Assembly (NCBI GenBank): GCA_016201105.1
Contig: JACQDN010000019.1
Coordinates: forward strand, 1-62,636
Direction: 5' to 3'
DNA: 62,636 bases
DNA from: Pseudomonadota bacterium
Lineage (GTDB): Bacteria; Pseudomonadota; Alphaproteobacteria; Micropepsales; Micropepsaceae
Shown: positions 51,949 through 60,839 of the stretch, piece after piece
Layout: every line of letters begins with the position of its first letter
Position numbering within the stretch: the first letter of the stretch is position 1
Translations under genes and position numbers: made by a program
The notes under the pieces: generated by a model
Database searches by the model: none
Seen by the model: only the letters and a program-made list of their open reading frames with translations
Told to the model about the DNA's origin: nothing

Positions 51949-53268
51949 TTAGTGCGTCATCTGCAAGAGCTGATCCAGCATTTCTGACGCAGTCGTGATG
52001 ATGCGTGCAGATGCCGAATAAGCACGCTGTGTCGTAATGAGATTGGTGAACTCGGTCGCAAGATCGACGGTGGAACCTTCCAGCGCGGAAGATTGGATCG
52101 ATCCGGCAGCGGCGGTATTTGCTTCCGACATGATCGGCGCGCCGGAATTCGACGACACCGAATACGCATTGCCCGACACTGCCGTAAGCCCGTCGGGATT
52201 GCTGAATGTCGCGATCGGAAGCTTGAACACTTTCTGCGACAAGCCGTTCGAGAACTGCGCGGTGACGTAACCGTTGGTGTCGATCGACACTCCGGTAAGG
52301 CTGCCGAACAATGCGCCGTCGACGGACGACGACAGAAGCGCGGAAGCACCTTCGAACTGCGTGACGCCGTCCGAGCTGTTCACCGTGCCCATGTTGACGC
52401 TGAGCGCCTGTGGATTGAGACCCGATGTCGTTGGATCCCACGGAATGGTGAGCGAGATCGAACCGGTGGGGGTGACCGCCGAATTGTCCGCGGTCGCCAG
52501 CGTGCCGTCGGCGTTGAACGTCATTGAGCCGGTCGCGAGCGGATTGTTCGTAGCGCCACCGATCTTGGTGACGTCGCCCTGGTAGGTCGCTTCATAGGCC
52601 CAGGTGTTTGCACTGGTTTTCACAAAGGAGAGCTGGACCGGCTGCGTGCCACCCTGGCTGTCATAAACGTTGATGGTGCGCTGGAAGTCCGGCGTCACCG
52701 TTCCGGCCGTCATATCGCCAGGCGTATAGGAGGCAACCGGCGTCGTGCTCGCCTGCAGGTTGGCCTGGATCGAGATCTTGGTAGTCGCTTCGGCCTTGCC
52801 GGCGAGATTGTTGACGTTGATGGCGGTCAGATCGTTGCGATCGGAGGGGATGTTGCCGCTGGAGTCGAGGGGCCAACCCATCAGATAGTAGCCGGCGCTG
52901 TTGCGCAGATTGCCGCCGGCATCAGGCGCGAAGTCGCCCGCGCGGGTGTAGTTGAGGGACTGGCTCGAATTGGTGGTCTGCTGGCTGACGACAAAGAAGC
53001 CGTTGCCGGAGATCGCCAGATCGGTGGGCGAAGAGGTCGAAGTCAGCAGGCCCTGCATGCTGACGTTCTGTCGTTGATTCGCGATCACGCCGCTCGACGA
53101 CACATCGCCCGAATTGGCGGCGGCGGCGAGCAGCGTCGAAAACGCAGCCTGGCCCGTCTTGTAGCCGACCGTGTTGACGTTCGCGATATTGGAGGATGCA
53201 ATGCTGAGCGCTTTGCTGTTCGCACTCAAGCCGGAAACACCCGTCATCAGGGCGCCGTAGAGACTCAT
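51949..53268 (-). CDS. flgE: flagellar hook protein FlgE
   Basis: 439 residues. The N-terminal rod/hook motif MSLYGALMTGVSGLSANSKA, then IASSNIANVNTVGYKTGQAA; the glycine landmark DLAISGNGFFVV; and the C-terminal LEGSTVDLATEFTNLITTQR, AYSASARIITTASEMLDQLL are all present. It polymerises into the hook. AAAGGAAAG precedes the start. The intervening 93 bases after flgD contain only a GC-rich inverted repeat, so flgE is probably transcribed with fliK and flgD. Confidence 0.96.
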   Translation of the reverse strand: MSLYGALMTGVSGLSANSKALSIASSNIANVNTVGYKTGQAAFSTLLAAAANSGDVSSSGVIANQRQNVSMQGLLTSTSSPTDLAISGNGFFVVSQQTTNSSQSLNYTRAGDFAPDAGGNLRNSAGYYLMGWPLDSSGNIPSDRNDLTAINVNNLAGKAEATTKISIQANLQASTTPVASYTPGDMTAGTVTPDFQRTINVYDSQGGTQPVQLSFVKTSANTWAYEATYQGDVTKIGGATNNPLATGSMTFNADGTLATADNSAVTPTGSISLTIPWDPTTSGLNPQALSVNMGTVNSSDGVTQFEGASALLSSSVDGALFGSLTGVSIDTNGYVTAQFSNGLSQKVFKLPIATFSNPDGLTAVSGNAYSVSSNSGAPIMSEANTAAAGSIQSSALEGSTVDLATEFTNLITTQRAYSASARIITTASEMLDQLLQMTH

Positions 53269-53361
53269 GACACTTTCCTTTTTGCTTCGAGGAGCGAGAG
53301 CTTCGCCTCGCAGATCGGTTTCTTCGTTGGCGGCGCCGTTTCTCGGCCGCCGCGTGCGTGA

Positions 53362-54012
53362 CTACAGACCGTCGACCGCGGCCACCTGGCTGAGCGGCAC
53401 CGCCATGGAGCCGATCATCAAGTAAGGTTCGCTGCCGGTGAGATTGACTTCGTCCACGATACCTTTGCTGGCGACCGCGGAATCGACGGCAGAACCGTCG
53501 GCGGCCTTCGCGGCGACGTTGAGGGTATAGACCCCGTCGGGCAGTTGCGTGCCGTTGTTGTCGGTTCCGTTCCAGTCGAAAATATGCTGACCGGTGGTGA
53601 GTTCGCCGGCCTGCGTATAGACGACCTTGCCGCCCGCATCGCTGACGGTGAACGTCGTCGAGGACGCCGCGCCGCCGAGCGCGTAGCTCCACTGCGCCTG
53701 GCCACCCGACAGAAGGCCGTGGCCGGTCGTGACGGTGACGGACTTGCCGAGATAGCCGACCGCGTCACTGGCGCTGCGGCTCTTCCCGAGCGAGATCAAC
53801 GACTTCAGATTGTCGTTGGTGTTGATCTGTTGCTCCACCTGGCTGAACTGCACCAACTGCTGGGTGAACTGGTTGGAGTCCATGGGCGACATGGGATCCT
53901 GGTTCTGCAGCTGCGTGGTGAGCAGCTTGAGAAAGGTGTCGAAATTGCCCGCAAGTTGCTTAGTGGCGTTGGTTTGCGCGGCGGCTGCGGTGGCGGCAAT
54001 GTTGGCGACCAT
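53362..54012 (-). CDS. flgD: hook-capping protein FlgD
   Basis: 216 residues. The N-terminal scaffold signature DTFLKLLTTQLQNQDPMSPM, DSNQFTQQLVQFSQVEQQIN is complete, followed by two beta domains (FTVSDAGGKVVYTQAGELTT, FDWNGTDNNGTQLPDGVYTL). FlgD forms the transient cap on the growing hook. It starts 9 bases after the fliK stop and clearly belongs to the same operon. Confidence 0.95.
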   Translation of the reverse strand: MVANIAATAAAAQTNATKQLAGNFDTFLKLLTTQLQNQDPMSPMDSNQFTQQLVQFSQVEQQINTNDNLKSLISLGKSRSASDAVGYLGKSVTVTTGHGLLSGGQAQWSYALGGAASSTTFTVSDAGGKVVYTQAGELTTGQHIFDWNGTDNNGTQLPDGVYTLNVAAKAADGSAVDSAVASKGIVDEVNLTGSEPYLMIGSMAVPLSQVAAVDGL

Positions 54013-54021
54013 GTTCGTTCC

Positions 54022-55623
54022 TCAGACCCTGATATCGAGTCTTGCGTTGTCGACGGGAAGAATGTGCGGCTGAACTAGATTCGCCGTTTCGGTGCCGGCG
54101 ATCGCCGAGACGCCGAGCGAGCGGCTGCTTTTGCCATCGGGGGCATCGGTGTGCTGACGGTCCTGGCCTTTCAGCGAAAAGTTCAGACCGTTGCTGCCCA
54201 GATCGAGTCCGGAATCCTTGAGTGCGCGTTCGAGCGTGCCCTTGTCGCGCTGCAGAAGGTCGAGCGTCTGTTGATTGTCGGCGGAGAGCTGCGCTTGTGC
54301 CTTGCCCGCGCCGTCGACCGAAAGACGCACGTCGATACGCCCCAACTCGGGGGGATCGAGGCGGATGTCGAACCGCTTGGAACCGGACTGCGATTTCGCT
54401 GCAATGCTGACGGCGATGGCACCGATATCGGGCTGCGGCAGCTGTGCGTCGGCATGAACGCGCGGCGCTACTTGGAGCGCGGCGGTCACGGTGGACGCTT
54501 GCGTGCCGCCGGACGGCAGCGCGGCCTGTGACGCATCGACGGTGTTTTGGAATGCGGTCTGGGCGGTGTTCGAAGTCTGCGTCTGAACGGCCTGCGGCTG
54601 GCTCTGGTTGTGAGCCTCGGCACTGGTGGTGGTGTTGGTGCTGATGTTGGCGTTGTCAGTCGGGCGCTGGTTTTGACGATCAGTCTGACTTTGGTCGCGA
54701 TGCGGCTGATCGCTGTTCGCCTGGGTGTTGTGATCGTTTCCCTGGATCGGGTGGCCGTTCTGCATCTCGCGCAGTGCACCTGCCTCGATCGATGGCTTGG
54801 AAGCGGTCTGTTTCGTTCCCTGATTGGCGAGTTCGGAGAGAGCCGCCGTCGCTTTGGTGTCGATCTGCGTTTTCACGGCTTGAGCCTGATCGGTGTTGGG
54901 GCCGATCTTCGCCAGGAATTCGTCGAGGGTGGGATGGTTCTGGGCGCTCTTGCTGTCGTGATTGACGCCCGGAAGCGGCGTATCGCCCGGATTGCCAAAC
55001 GCAATCTCTTCGAGCTTTGCCGTCCGCTCGGGAGGACTAGTCCCCAGGCTCGCGTCGATCCTTGCGAGCCGGGTGCCCGCATCGCGCGTTTTGCCATCTG
55101 TCTTATTGGGGACGTCTGGACGGGTTTGCGCCAAAGCGATCATGTCGACCTGAGCCGCGCCCTTGGCATCGCTGTCGATGGTGTTCTGGGCGTTCGGCGT
55201 CTTGAGCTGGGCCAAGATATCGCTGGGAATTGGATCGCTCTGGGCGGGATTTGCAATCTGCGCGGGATTTGCGAGGGAACCGTCCGGCGCATGGAGTTTT
55301 GCATCCGGGTTCGCTTGCTTACGCGCGTTGAGCTTGGCCTGCAGCGGCGTCAGCGCATCGGCGGCATCAGGAAGATTGTTGCGCAGAGACAGCTCGCGTC
55401 TGCCGCGGGAAGATTTGTCTTTGACCTGCAGCGGCGGGTCTGCGCTTTGCGGAAGATTTTCGAGTGTCTTTGCGGCCGCGGCGAGCGGTGTGACGTTGCT
55501 GTTTCTCGCCAGCAGCGCCGCAAACACGCCATCGATGCCTGAGGGCAGCTGCGTGCCCAGAGCGCTCGCCGCCGTCTTTTGCAGCGGCAAAACGATGACG
55601 GTGTTGGCGGCGAGGGGCGGCAC
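54022..55623 (-). CDS. fliK: flagellar hook-length control protein FliK
   Basis: 533 residues. A long low-complexity region (about 90-400, rich in Asn, Gln, Thr, Ala and Asp) serves as ruler or linker, and the C-terminal FliK domain has FDIRLDPPELGRIDVRLSVD (the diagnostic PPELG motif), QLSADNQQTLDLLQRDKGTL and ALKDSGLDL. FliK measures hook length and triggers the export-specificity switch. The start is GTG 55623. A sigma-54 promoter lies 35-50 bases upstream. Confidence 0.93.
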   Translation of the reverse strand: MPPLAANTVIVLPLQKTAASALGTQLPSGIDGVFAALLARNSNVTPLAAAAKTLENLPQSADPPLQVKDKSSRGRRELSLRNNLPDAADALTPLQAKLNARKQANPDAKLHAPDGSLANPAQIANPAQSDPIPSDILAQLKTPNAQNTIDSDAKGAAQVDMIALAQTRPDVPNKTDGKTRDAGTRLARIDASLGTSPPERTAKLEEIAFGNPGDTPLPGVNHDSKSAQNHPTLDEFLAKIGPNTDQAQAVKTQIDTKATAALSELANQGTKQTASKPSIEAGALREMQNGHPIQGNDHNTQANSDQPHRDQSQTDRQNQRPTDNANISTNTTTSAEAHNQSQPQAVQTQTSNTAQTAFQNTVDASQAALPSGGTQASTVTAALQVAPRVHADAQLPQPDIGAIAVSIAAKSQSGSKRFDIRLDPPELGRIDVRLSVDGAGKAQAQLSADNQQTLDLLQRDKGTLERALKDSGLDLGSNGLNFSLKGQDRQHTDAPDGKSSRSLGVSAIAGTETANLVQPHILPVDNARLDIRV

Positions 55624-55657
55624 GTCGTGAAATCCGAGAATGATCCGCTCCCCTCAA

Positions 55658-55673
55658 AGCAACAGGCGTACCA
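55658..55673 (-). promoter_or_regulatory. sigma-54 promoter for fliK-flgD-flgE
   Basis: On the minus strand TGGTACG-CCTG-TTGCT: the GG and GC doublets are 10 bases apart as required, with one mismatch from TGGCACG-N4-TTGCW. Transcription should start near 55647, 24 bases before the fliK start. Confidence 0.7.
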
Positions 55674-55756
55674 ACGCAAAGGAGAAGGAATTTCGCGCTT
55701 TATAGAGAGGCCTAGCTTGCGCAAGCCCAGAATGCGCAAGGCACGTTCTGCCCGAA

Positions 55757-55773
55757 CCCGGCAAAGCCTGCCG
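55757..55773. promoter_or_regulatory. candidate FlbD enhancer between divergent sigma-54 promoters
   Basis: CCCGGCAAAGCCTGCCG contains the dyad CGGCA-N5-TGCCG. It lies about 85 bases from the fliK promoter and about 62 from the flgK promoter, a usual distance for an upstream activator site. It resembles the site at 51288-51302. Confidence 0.5.
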
Positions 55774-55834
55774 ATCGCGTGACGCCAATAGCGTGCGTCA
55801 GTGCGTTTCTTCCCGAAGATTGGCGGTGAAATGC

Positions 55835-55849
55835 TGGCACAGGCTTTGC
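55835..55849 (+). promoter_or_regulatory. sigma-54 promoter for flgK-flgL
   Basis: TGGCAC-AGGCT-TTGC: the GG and GC doublets are 10 bases apart and both boxes match the consensus. Transcription should start about 12 bases after the GC, near 55860, leaving a 28-base leader before the GTG of flgK. Confidence 0.75.
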
Positions 55850-55887
55850 GATCACGCTCTGGCGACGTAAAGCATGTGGAGCGCCTG

Positions 55888-58026
55888 GTGGCACTGAACG
55901 GCATCGTATCGAGCGCACTTACCGCTCTTAATACGAACTCGGCCGCGTTGCGCGTCGTCTCCAACAACGTCGCCAACCTGAATACCGACGGTTATGCGCG
56001 CCGCCGGGTGGATCAGCAGGCACTCGTTGTCGGCGGCCAGCTCTCCGGCGTCGATATTTCCGACATCACCCGTGTCATCGACAAGTATCTTCAGCAGGAA
56101 ACGCTGTCTTCGACTTCTGGGACGGCGCGTTACGACGCGCAGAGCGGGGTATGGAGTCAGGTGAATGCGTTGCTAGGCTCGCCCGGCGACGGCACGGCAT
56201 TGACCTCGCGTCTCAATGGTGTGTTTTCGGCGCTTGGGCAGGCGGCGCTTTCGCCCGCCAGCAGCACCAATCAATTGGGCGTGCTCAATTCGCTCCAAAG
56301 CCTGGCCTCCGCGGTCTCCACGCTTTCGAGTTCTATTTCGAACGTGCAGACTCAGGTCGACCGCCAGGTTTCCTCGACGGTCGATGAAGCCAACGCCTTG
56401 ATCAAACAGATCTACGGCTACAACGCGCAGATTCAGCAGGCTACCGCGAGCGGCGACCAGGCCTCGGGCCTGCTCGACAACAGAGATACCGCCGTCGGCA
56501 AGCTTGCCGAGTTGATGGATGTGCGCACGAGCGAACAGCCCAACGGCCAGCTCACCGTGATGACGATCGACGGCATGAATCTGGTGAGCGATTCCTACGC
56601 TCAGCTTTCCTATACGCCGGCCACCTCGGCTGGCGCCTACGGCCCCATCACCGTTCAGGACACCAATGCTGCGAGCGGGGCCGCCATCGGCACGCCGCAG
56701 GCTTTCGATCAGCATCTATCCGGCGGCAAGCTCAAAGGCCTGCTCGACATGCGCGATCACGCGCTTGGCGATCTTCAGCTGGAACTCGGCAGTTTTGCGC
56801 GGCAAACTGCGCTCTCCTTGAACGCGCAAGCCAATGCCAACGCCGCGTTTCCGCCGCCGGCATCGCTCGACGGCCGCGACACGGGGCTGCTGGCGAGCGA
56901 TGCGCTCAATTTTTCCGGCAAGACGACGGTCGCTGTTGCCGATGCGAACGGTAATCTCGTCCGCCGCGTCGATATCGATTTTGGTGCCGGCACTCTGTCG
57001 GTCGACGGTGGCGCGGCCGTCAGCTTGGGCTCCACCATCGGCAGCTTCACGGCGGCGTTGAATTCGGCGCTGAGCGCCAACGGCACGGCCGGGTTCTCCG
57101 ACGGCCAATTGTCGATCGCCGCCACTGGCGCGAACGGCATCGTGGTGCAGGACGATGCGACCACACCGTCGAACCGCGGCGGCACCGGCTTTTCGCAATT
57201 CTTCGGCCTGAACGACATTTTTCACGCCAGCGTGCCGTCCGTTCTTGCAACCGGACTTTCCGCGAGCGATGCGAGCGGGCTGGCCGCGGGCGGTAAGATG
57301 GATTTCACATTGAAGGGTCCAAACGGCGAGATCGCCAAGACCGCCAGCGTGACCGTCACGGCAGGCATGACGATCGGCAATGTGGTGACGGCGCTGAACA
57401 CGGCATTCGGGGGCGCGGCGACATTTTCGCTCGGCTCGGACGGTTCACTCGCCATGACGCCAGCCACCGCCTATGCGAACTATCAGCTCAATGTCACCGG
57501 CGACACCACCGCGCGCGGCACCACTGGTGCCAGCTTCACCGAACTCTTCGGCCTCGGCGTGCAGCAGGCTAGAGCACAAGCCAATGGTTTCAGCGTCAAT
57601 CCCGATCTGATGGCGTCCACCCAGCGTTTGGCGGTAGGCCAGCCGTCGATCGCATCCACGACGGTTGCCGGCGATTCCATCGTCAGTCACGGCGATGGGC
57701 GAGGGGCACTTGCGTTGCAGGATCTGGCCAACACGCGGCAGAGCTTTGTCAAGGTTGGCGCGCTCAGCGCCCAGACTGCGACGCTGAGCGATTTCGCGAC
57801 CAGCTTCTATCAGGACGTCGCCACGCGCAGTGCCGCCGCCACGACCGAACACACCGCCCAAAGCGACCGGCTTCTGGAAGCGCAATCGCGCCAGGGCCAG
57901 GTCTCCGGCGTCAATCTCGATGAAGAACTCTCCAACATGATGACCTTCCAGCAGGCCTACTCTGCGGGTGCGCGCATGCTGCAGGTCGTGCAGCAGCTCT
58001 ACGACACGCTGCTGCAAATCCAGTGA
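55888..58026 (+). CDS. flgK: hook-filament junction protein FlgK (HAP1)
   Basis: 712 residues from GTG 55888 (GGAG 6 bases upstream; the longer frames at 55801 and 55831 would cross the sigma-54 promoter). N-terminal motif ALNGIVSSALTALNTNSAAL, RVVSNNVANLNTDGYARRRV; C-terminal GVNLDEELSNMMTFQQAYSA, GARMLQVVQQLYDTLLQIQ. The middle holds flagellin-like variable domains. FlgK connects hook and filament. flgL follows after 7 bases. Confidence 0.95.
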   Translation: MALNGIVSSALTALNTNSAALRVVSNNVANLNTDGYARRRVDQQALVVGGQLSGVDISDITRVIDKYLQQETLSSTSGTARYDAQSGVWSQVNALLGSPGDGTALTSRLNGVFSALGQAALSPASSTNQLGVLNSLQSLASAVSTLSSSISNVQTQVDRQVSSTVDEANALIKQIYGYNAQIQQATASGDQASGLLDNRDTAVGKLAELMDVRTSEQPNGQLTVMTIDGMNLVSDSYAQLSYTPATSAGAYGPITVQDTNAASGAAIGTPQAFDQHLSGGKLKGLLDMRDHALGDLQLELGSFARQTALSLNAQANANAAFPPPASLDGRDTGLLASDALNFSGKTTVAVADANGNLVRRVDIDFGAGTLSVDGGAAVSLGSTIGSFTAALNSALSANGTAGFSDGQLSIAATGANGIVVQDDATTPSNRGGTGFSQFFGLNDIFHASVPSVLATGLSASDASGLAAGGKMDFTLKGPNGEIAKTASVTVTAGMTIGNVVTALNTAFGGAATFSLGSDGSLAMTPATAYANYQLNVTGDTTARGTTGASFTELFGLGVQQARAQANGFSVNPDLMASTQRLAVGQPSIASTTVAGDSIVSHGDGRGALALQDLANTRQSFVKVGALSAQTATLSDFATSFYQDVATRSAAATTEHTAQSDRLLEAQSRQGQVSGVNLDEELSNMMTFQQAYSAGARMLQVVQQLYDTLLQIQ

Positions 58027-58033
58027 GGATGCC

Positions 58034-58978
58034 ATGACGATCGACCGCGTTGCCAGCAACGCCCAGACCCAGGTCTTCCTTTCACAGATCATGAAGGCCA
58101 GCAATGCACTCACGCAATCGCAAGCGCAGGTCTCCAGCGGCAAGGTTGCGAACGATTATGCCGGCATCGGCGACAAGACCGCGATGCTGGAAGCCGCGCG
58201 CGCGGCTTCGGGCCGTGTCGAGGGTTACAAGACCGCGACGCAGGTCACACTCAATCAAGTCAACATGCAGGACACCCAGCTCTCGAGTCTGTCCGATCTG
58301 GCCGGTCAGATGCGCAAAGCCGTGACCGACGCCGTCGCCAACAATGACGGCTCGACCTTGATGACCCAGGTCCAGAGCATCTTCGATCAGGCGCTGCAGA
58401 TCCTGAATTCGAAAGATGCGAACGGCAACTTCATGTACGGCGGAGACAAGGATAACACTCCGCCGGTGTCGGTATCCTCGCTGTCCGATCTGATCGCACT
58501 GCCTTCGGCGTCTGCCGCCTTCGCCAACGGCACGATAGCGCACTCGGTGCGTACCGGTGACGGCGAGCAAGTGAGTTACGGCGTGCTGGCCTCGGATATC
58601 GGCACCCAGCTGATGCAGGTGATCAAGGACGTCGCCACCTTCAACAGCACAAGTGGAGCGTTCAGCGGCTCGCTGAGCCAGACGCAAGCCGATTTTCTTT
58701 CGACCAGCATCGGCAGCGCGACGACCGCGGCCACCACCGTCAACAATGCGGCGGCGGCCAATGGTTTCGTCTACAATCGGCTCAAAGACGCCACCGACCA
58801 GCAGAATTCACTCTCCACGCTGTACACCGGGTTCGTCTCGGATCTGGAAGACGTGGATATGGGCCAGGCTGTCACCCGGCTGAACCAGAACCAAGTGGCG
58901 CTGCAGGCGGCCCTGCAGGTAACCTCGCAATTGAGCCAGATTTCGCTGCTGAATTACCTCCCGGTCGGCAAGGCATAG
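58034..58978 (+). CDS. flgL: hook-filament junction protein FlgL (HAP3)
   Basis: 314 residues. The N-terminus (QVFLSQIMKASNALTQSQAQ, VSSGKVANDYAGIGDK) and the C-terminus (DVDMGQAVTRLNQNQVALQA, ALQVTSQLSQISLLNYL) are those of the flagellin/FlgL coiled-coil core; the diagnostic FMYGGDKDNTPPV lies in the middle. The ribosome site GAGGA precedes ATG 58034. Co-transcribed with flgK. Confidence 0.93.
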   Translation: MTIDRVASNAQTQVFLSQIMKASNALTQSQAQVSSGKVANDYAGIGDKTAMLEAARAASGRVEGYKTATQVTLNQVNMQDTQLSSLSDLAGQMRKAVTDAVANNDGSTLMTQVQSIFDQALQILNSKDANGNFMYGGDKDNTPPVSVSSLSDLIALPSASAAFANGTIAHSVRTGDGEQVSYGVLASDIGTQLMQVIKDVATFNSTSGAFSGSLSQTQADFLSTSIGSATTAATTVNNAAAANGFVYNRLKDATDQQNSLSTLYTGFVSDLEDVDMGQAVTRLNQNQVALQAALQVTSQLSQISLLNYLPVGKA

Positions 58979-59023
58979 GCCTTCTCTTGAGGAAAGGTCG
59001 CCGCCGCCCTATAGGCAGCGTCC

Positions 59024-60160
59024 ATGACTGACTCTTTGAACAGCCTTGGAATTGCGAAGAGCCCGCGCGACACGCGCGTGGTGGCGGCCATGTCGGGCGG
59101 CGTGGACTCTTCGGTGACGGCGGCGCTTTTGAAGCGCGAAGGGTACGACGTCGTCGGCATGACGTTGCAGCTCTACGATGCGGGCGCAGCGGCAAAGAAA
59201 AAAGGCGCCTGCTGCGCCGGCCAGGACATCTACGATGCGCGCCGCGTGGCCGAGACGCTTTCCATCCCGCACTACGTGCTCGACTACGAATCCCGCTTCA
59301 AGAAAAGCGTGATGGAAGAATTCGCCGGCTCCTATGTCCGCGGCGAAACACCCATCCCCTGCGTTCTCTGCAATGAAAAAGTGAAGTTTGCGGACCTTCT
59401 CGATACTGCGAAGGAACTGGGCGCGGATGCGCTGGCGACCGGTCATTATGTCCGTCGCACCGACGGTGCGAATGGGCCCGAGCTTCATGCCGCTGCCGAT
59501 CCGTCGCGCGACCAGAGCTACTTCCTGTTTAAGACGACGCGGGCGCAACTCGAATTCTTGCGCTTCCCACTTGGCGGCATGGAAAAGCGCGACGTACGCG
59601 CGCTTGCCGTGGAGCTCGGCTTGGCGGTCGCGGAAAAGCCGGACAGCCAGGATATCTGCTTCGTGCCAGATGGCGACTACGCCGGCGTGGTTCAGAAATT
59701 GCGCGCAAGGGCGGCGGCTCCCGGGGAGATCGTCGATCTCGAGGGTCGGGTGCTTGGCCGGCATGACGGCGTCATCCATTTTACCGTCGGCCAGCGCAAG
59801 GGCCTCGGCCTTTCCGGCAACGAAGAGCCGCTTTTCGTCGTGAAGCTCGATGCCAAAGCCGCGCGCGTTGTCGTCGGGCCGCGCAGCGCGCTTCGCGTGC
59901 GCACCATCGCCTTGCGCGACATCAACTGGCTTGCGGACGCGCGCGAGCCTTTCGATTGCGTGGTAAAAGTGCGCTCTATGCGACCGCCCGTGCTCGCCCG
60001 TGTCACGCCGCGCGAAGACGGAGCGGCGGACGTCGAACTGCACAACGGCGAAGAAGCCGTCGCGCCCGGACAGGCTTGCGTCTTTTACGAACGCGGTGGC
60101 ACGCGGGTATTGGGCGGCGGATGGATTAGCGCCGCCGAGCCTTACCGCGCCGCGGCTTAG
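59024..60160 (+). CDS. mnmA: tRNA-specific 2-thiouridylase MnmA
   Basis: 378 residues. MnmA makes 2-thiouridine at the wobble position 34 of tRNA Lys, Glu and Gln using ATP and a persulfide. PP-loop SGGVDSS is at 24-30; catalytic Cys113 in [14 protein letters not shown]; the second catalytic cysteine lies in [15 protein letters not shown]. The C-terminal beta-barrel is complete. Its last 35 bases overlap the convergent gene at 60126. Confidence 0.96.
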   Translation: MTDSLNSLGIAKSPRDTRVVAAMSGGVDSSVTAALLKREGYDVVGMTLQLYDAGAAAKKKGACCAGQDIYDARRVAETLSIPHYVLDYESRFKKSVMEEFAGSYVRGETPIPCVLCNEKVKFADLLDTAKELGADALATGHYVRRTDGANGPELHAAADPSRDQSYFLFKTTRAQLEFLRFPLGGMEKRDVRALAVELGLAVAEKPDSQDICFVPDGDYAGVVQKLRARAAAPGEIVDLEGRVLGRHDGVIHFTVGQRKGLGLSGNEEPLFVVKLDAKAARVVVGPRSALRVRTIALRDINWLADAREPFDCVVKVRSMRPPVLARVTPREDGAADVELHNGEEAVAPGQACVFYERGGTRVLGGGWISAAEPYRAAA

Positions 60161-60578
60161 CCTTCGCTTTTTTCTTGGCGGATTTCTTGGCGGGCTTCTT
60201 CGCCCTGGCGACCTTTTTCGCCGGCGCTTTCACGCCCACAGCTTTCGGGCGCGTGTACAGCGGCTGATAGACGCCCAGCGTTCCCCCGCCCGGGAGCGAC
60301 ACCTGCGTGACGATTCCCCAGCCTTGGTTCTGCAGCGGCGTAGTGGAAAGGCCGCGTTTCTTCATGTCGGCAACGAAGGCTTCGGCGTTTTTGCACATCA
60401 ACAGCACTTCGTGCTTGCCGTTGGTGCCGCCATGAATGGCGATTTCGGTGGGAGGAATTCCATAGAGCATGAACCCGCCACCGGCATCGATGCTGGAAAG
60501 CTTGAGAACGTCGGAGAAGAACTTCTTGTCCGCCGCATCGTTGCTGCTCTGGATCATGACATGTGCGCCGACGATCAT
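60126..60578 (-). CDS. VOC (glyoxalase-fold) protein with lysine-rich C-terminal tail
   Basis: 150 residues. Residues 1-115 are a glyoxalase/VOC domain ([60 protein letters not shown]) of the PhnB-like type, whose substrate is unknown. Residues 116-150 are a K/A/P/R tail resembling histone H1 ([20 protein letters not shown]). Its last 11 codons lie opposite the 3' end of mnmA. GGGAGAAAG precedes ATG 60578. Like the acyl-CoA synthetase at 20.9 kb it is an enzyme-fold protein carrying a polycationic tail. Confidence 0.85.
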   Translation of the reverse strand: MIVGAHVMIQSSNDAADKKFFSDVLKLSSIDAGGGFMLYGIPPTEIAIHGGTNGKHEVLLMCKNAEAFVADMKKRGLSTTPLQNQGWGIVTQVSLPGGGTLGVYQPLYTRPKAVGVKAPAKKVARAKKPAKKSAKKKAKAKPRRGKARRR

Positions 60579-60671
60579 TGCTTTCTCCCGAATATTTGGC
60601 TGCGCCGCTTGGTGGCGGGGGGAGATTGCCACAAATCGCTGAGCGTTTCTTGGGGTTCACCCAGGCTTTCT

Positions 60672-60700
60672 TGACAGGGGCGGACCCCACCCTTACATCC
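60672..60700 (+). promoter_or_regulatory. sigma-70-type promoter of the tRNA-Met gene
   Basis: A perfect -35 box TTGACA (60672-60677) and a -10 region TTACAT (60694-60699) with a 16-base spacer. Initiation is expected near 60707, 27 bases before the tRNA. Confidence 0.6.
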
Positions 60701-60733
60701 CCCGCCTCGACTGGCAGCCATGACGGCGCAGGA

Positions 60734-60808
60734 GGCAGCGTAGCTCAGTGGTAGAGCAGGGGAATCATAATCCCTTGGTCGGGGGTTCAAATCCCTCCGC
60801 TGCTACCA
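60734..60808 (+). tRNA. tRNA-Met (CAT), elongator type
   Basis: 75 bases with the CCA end encoded. The acceptor arm GGCAGCG pairs with CGCTGCT (first pair G-T, usual for this tRNA in alphaproteobacteria). D-arm GCTCAGTGGTAGAGC; anticodon loop ATCATAA with CAT at 60766-60768; T-arm GGGGGTTCAAATCCCTC. A short T run follows at 60820-60825. The G-T first pair argues against the initiator, whose first pair is mismatched C-A, but an Ile-CAT (lysidine) tRNA cannot be excluded on the anticodon alone. Confidence 0.93.
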
Positions 60809-60839
60809 GCCAGATGCCCTTTTTTCGGAGTCTGCGGGA

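Noticed and set aside
55801..55887. Longer FlgK start at GTG 55801 or ATG 55831
   Set aside because: Both would place the sigma-54 promoter inside the coding sequence and add residues not found in FlgK; GTG 55888 gives the family N-terminus.
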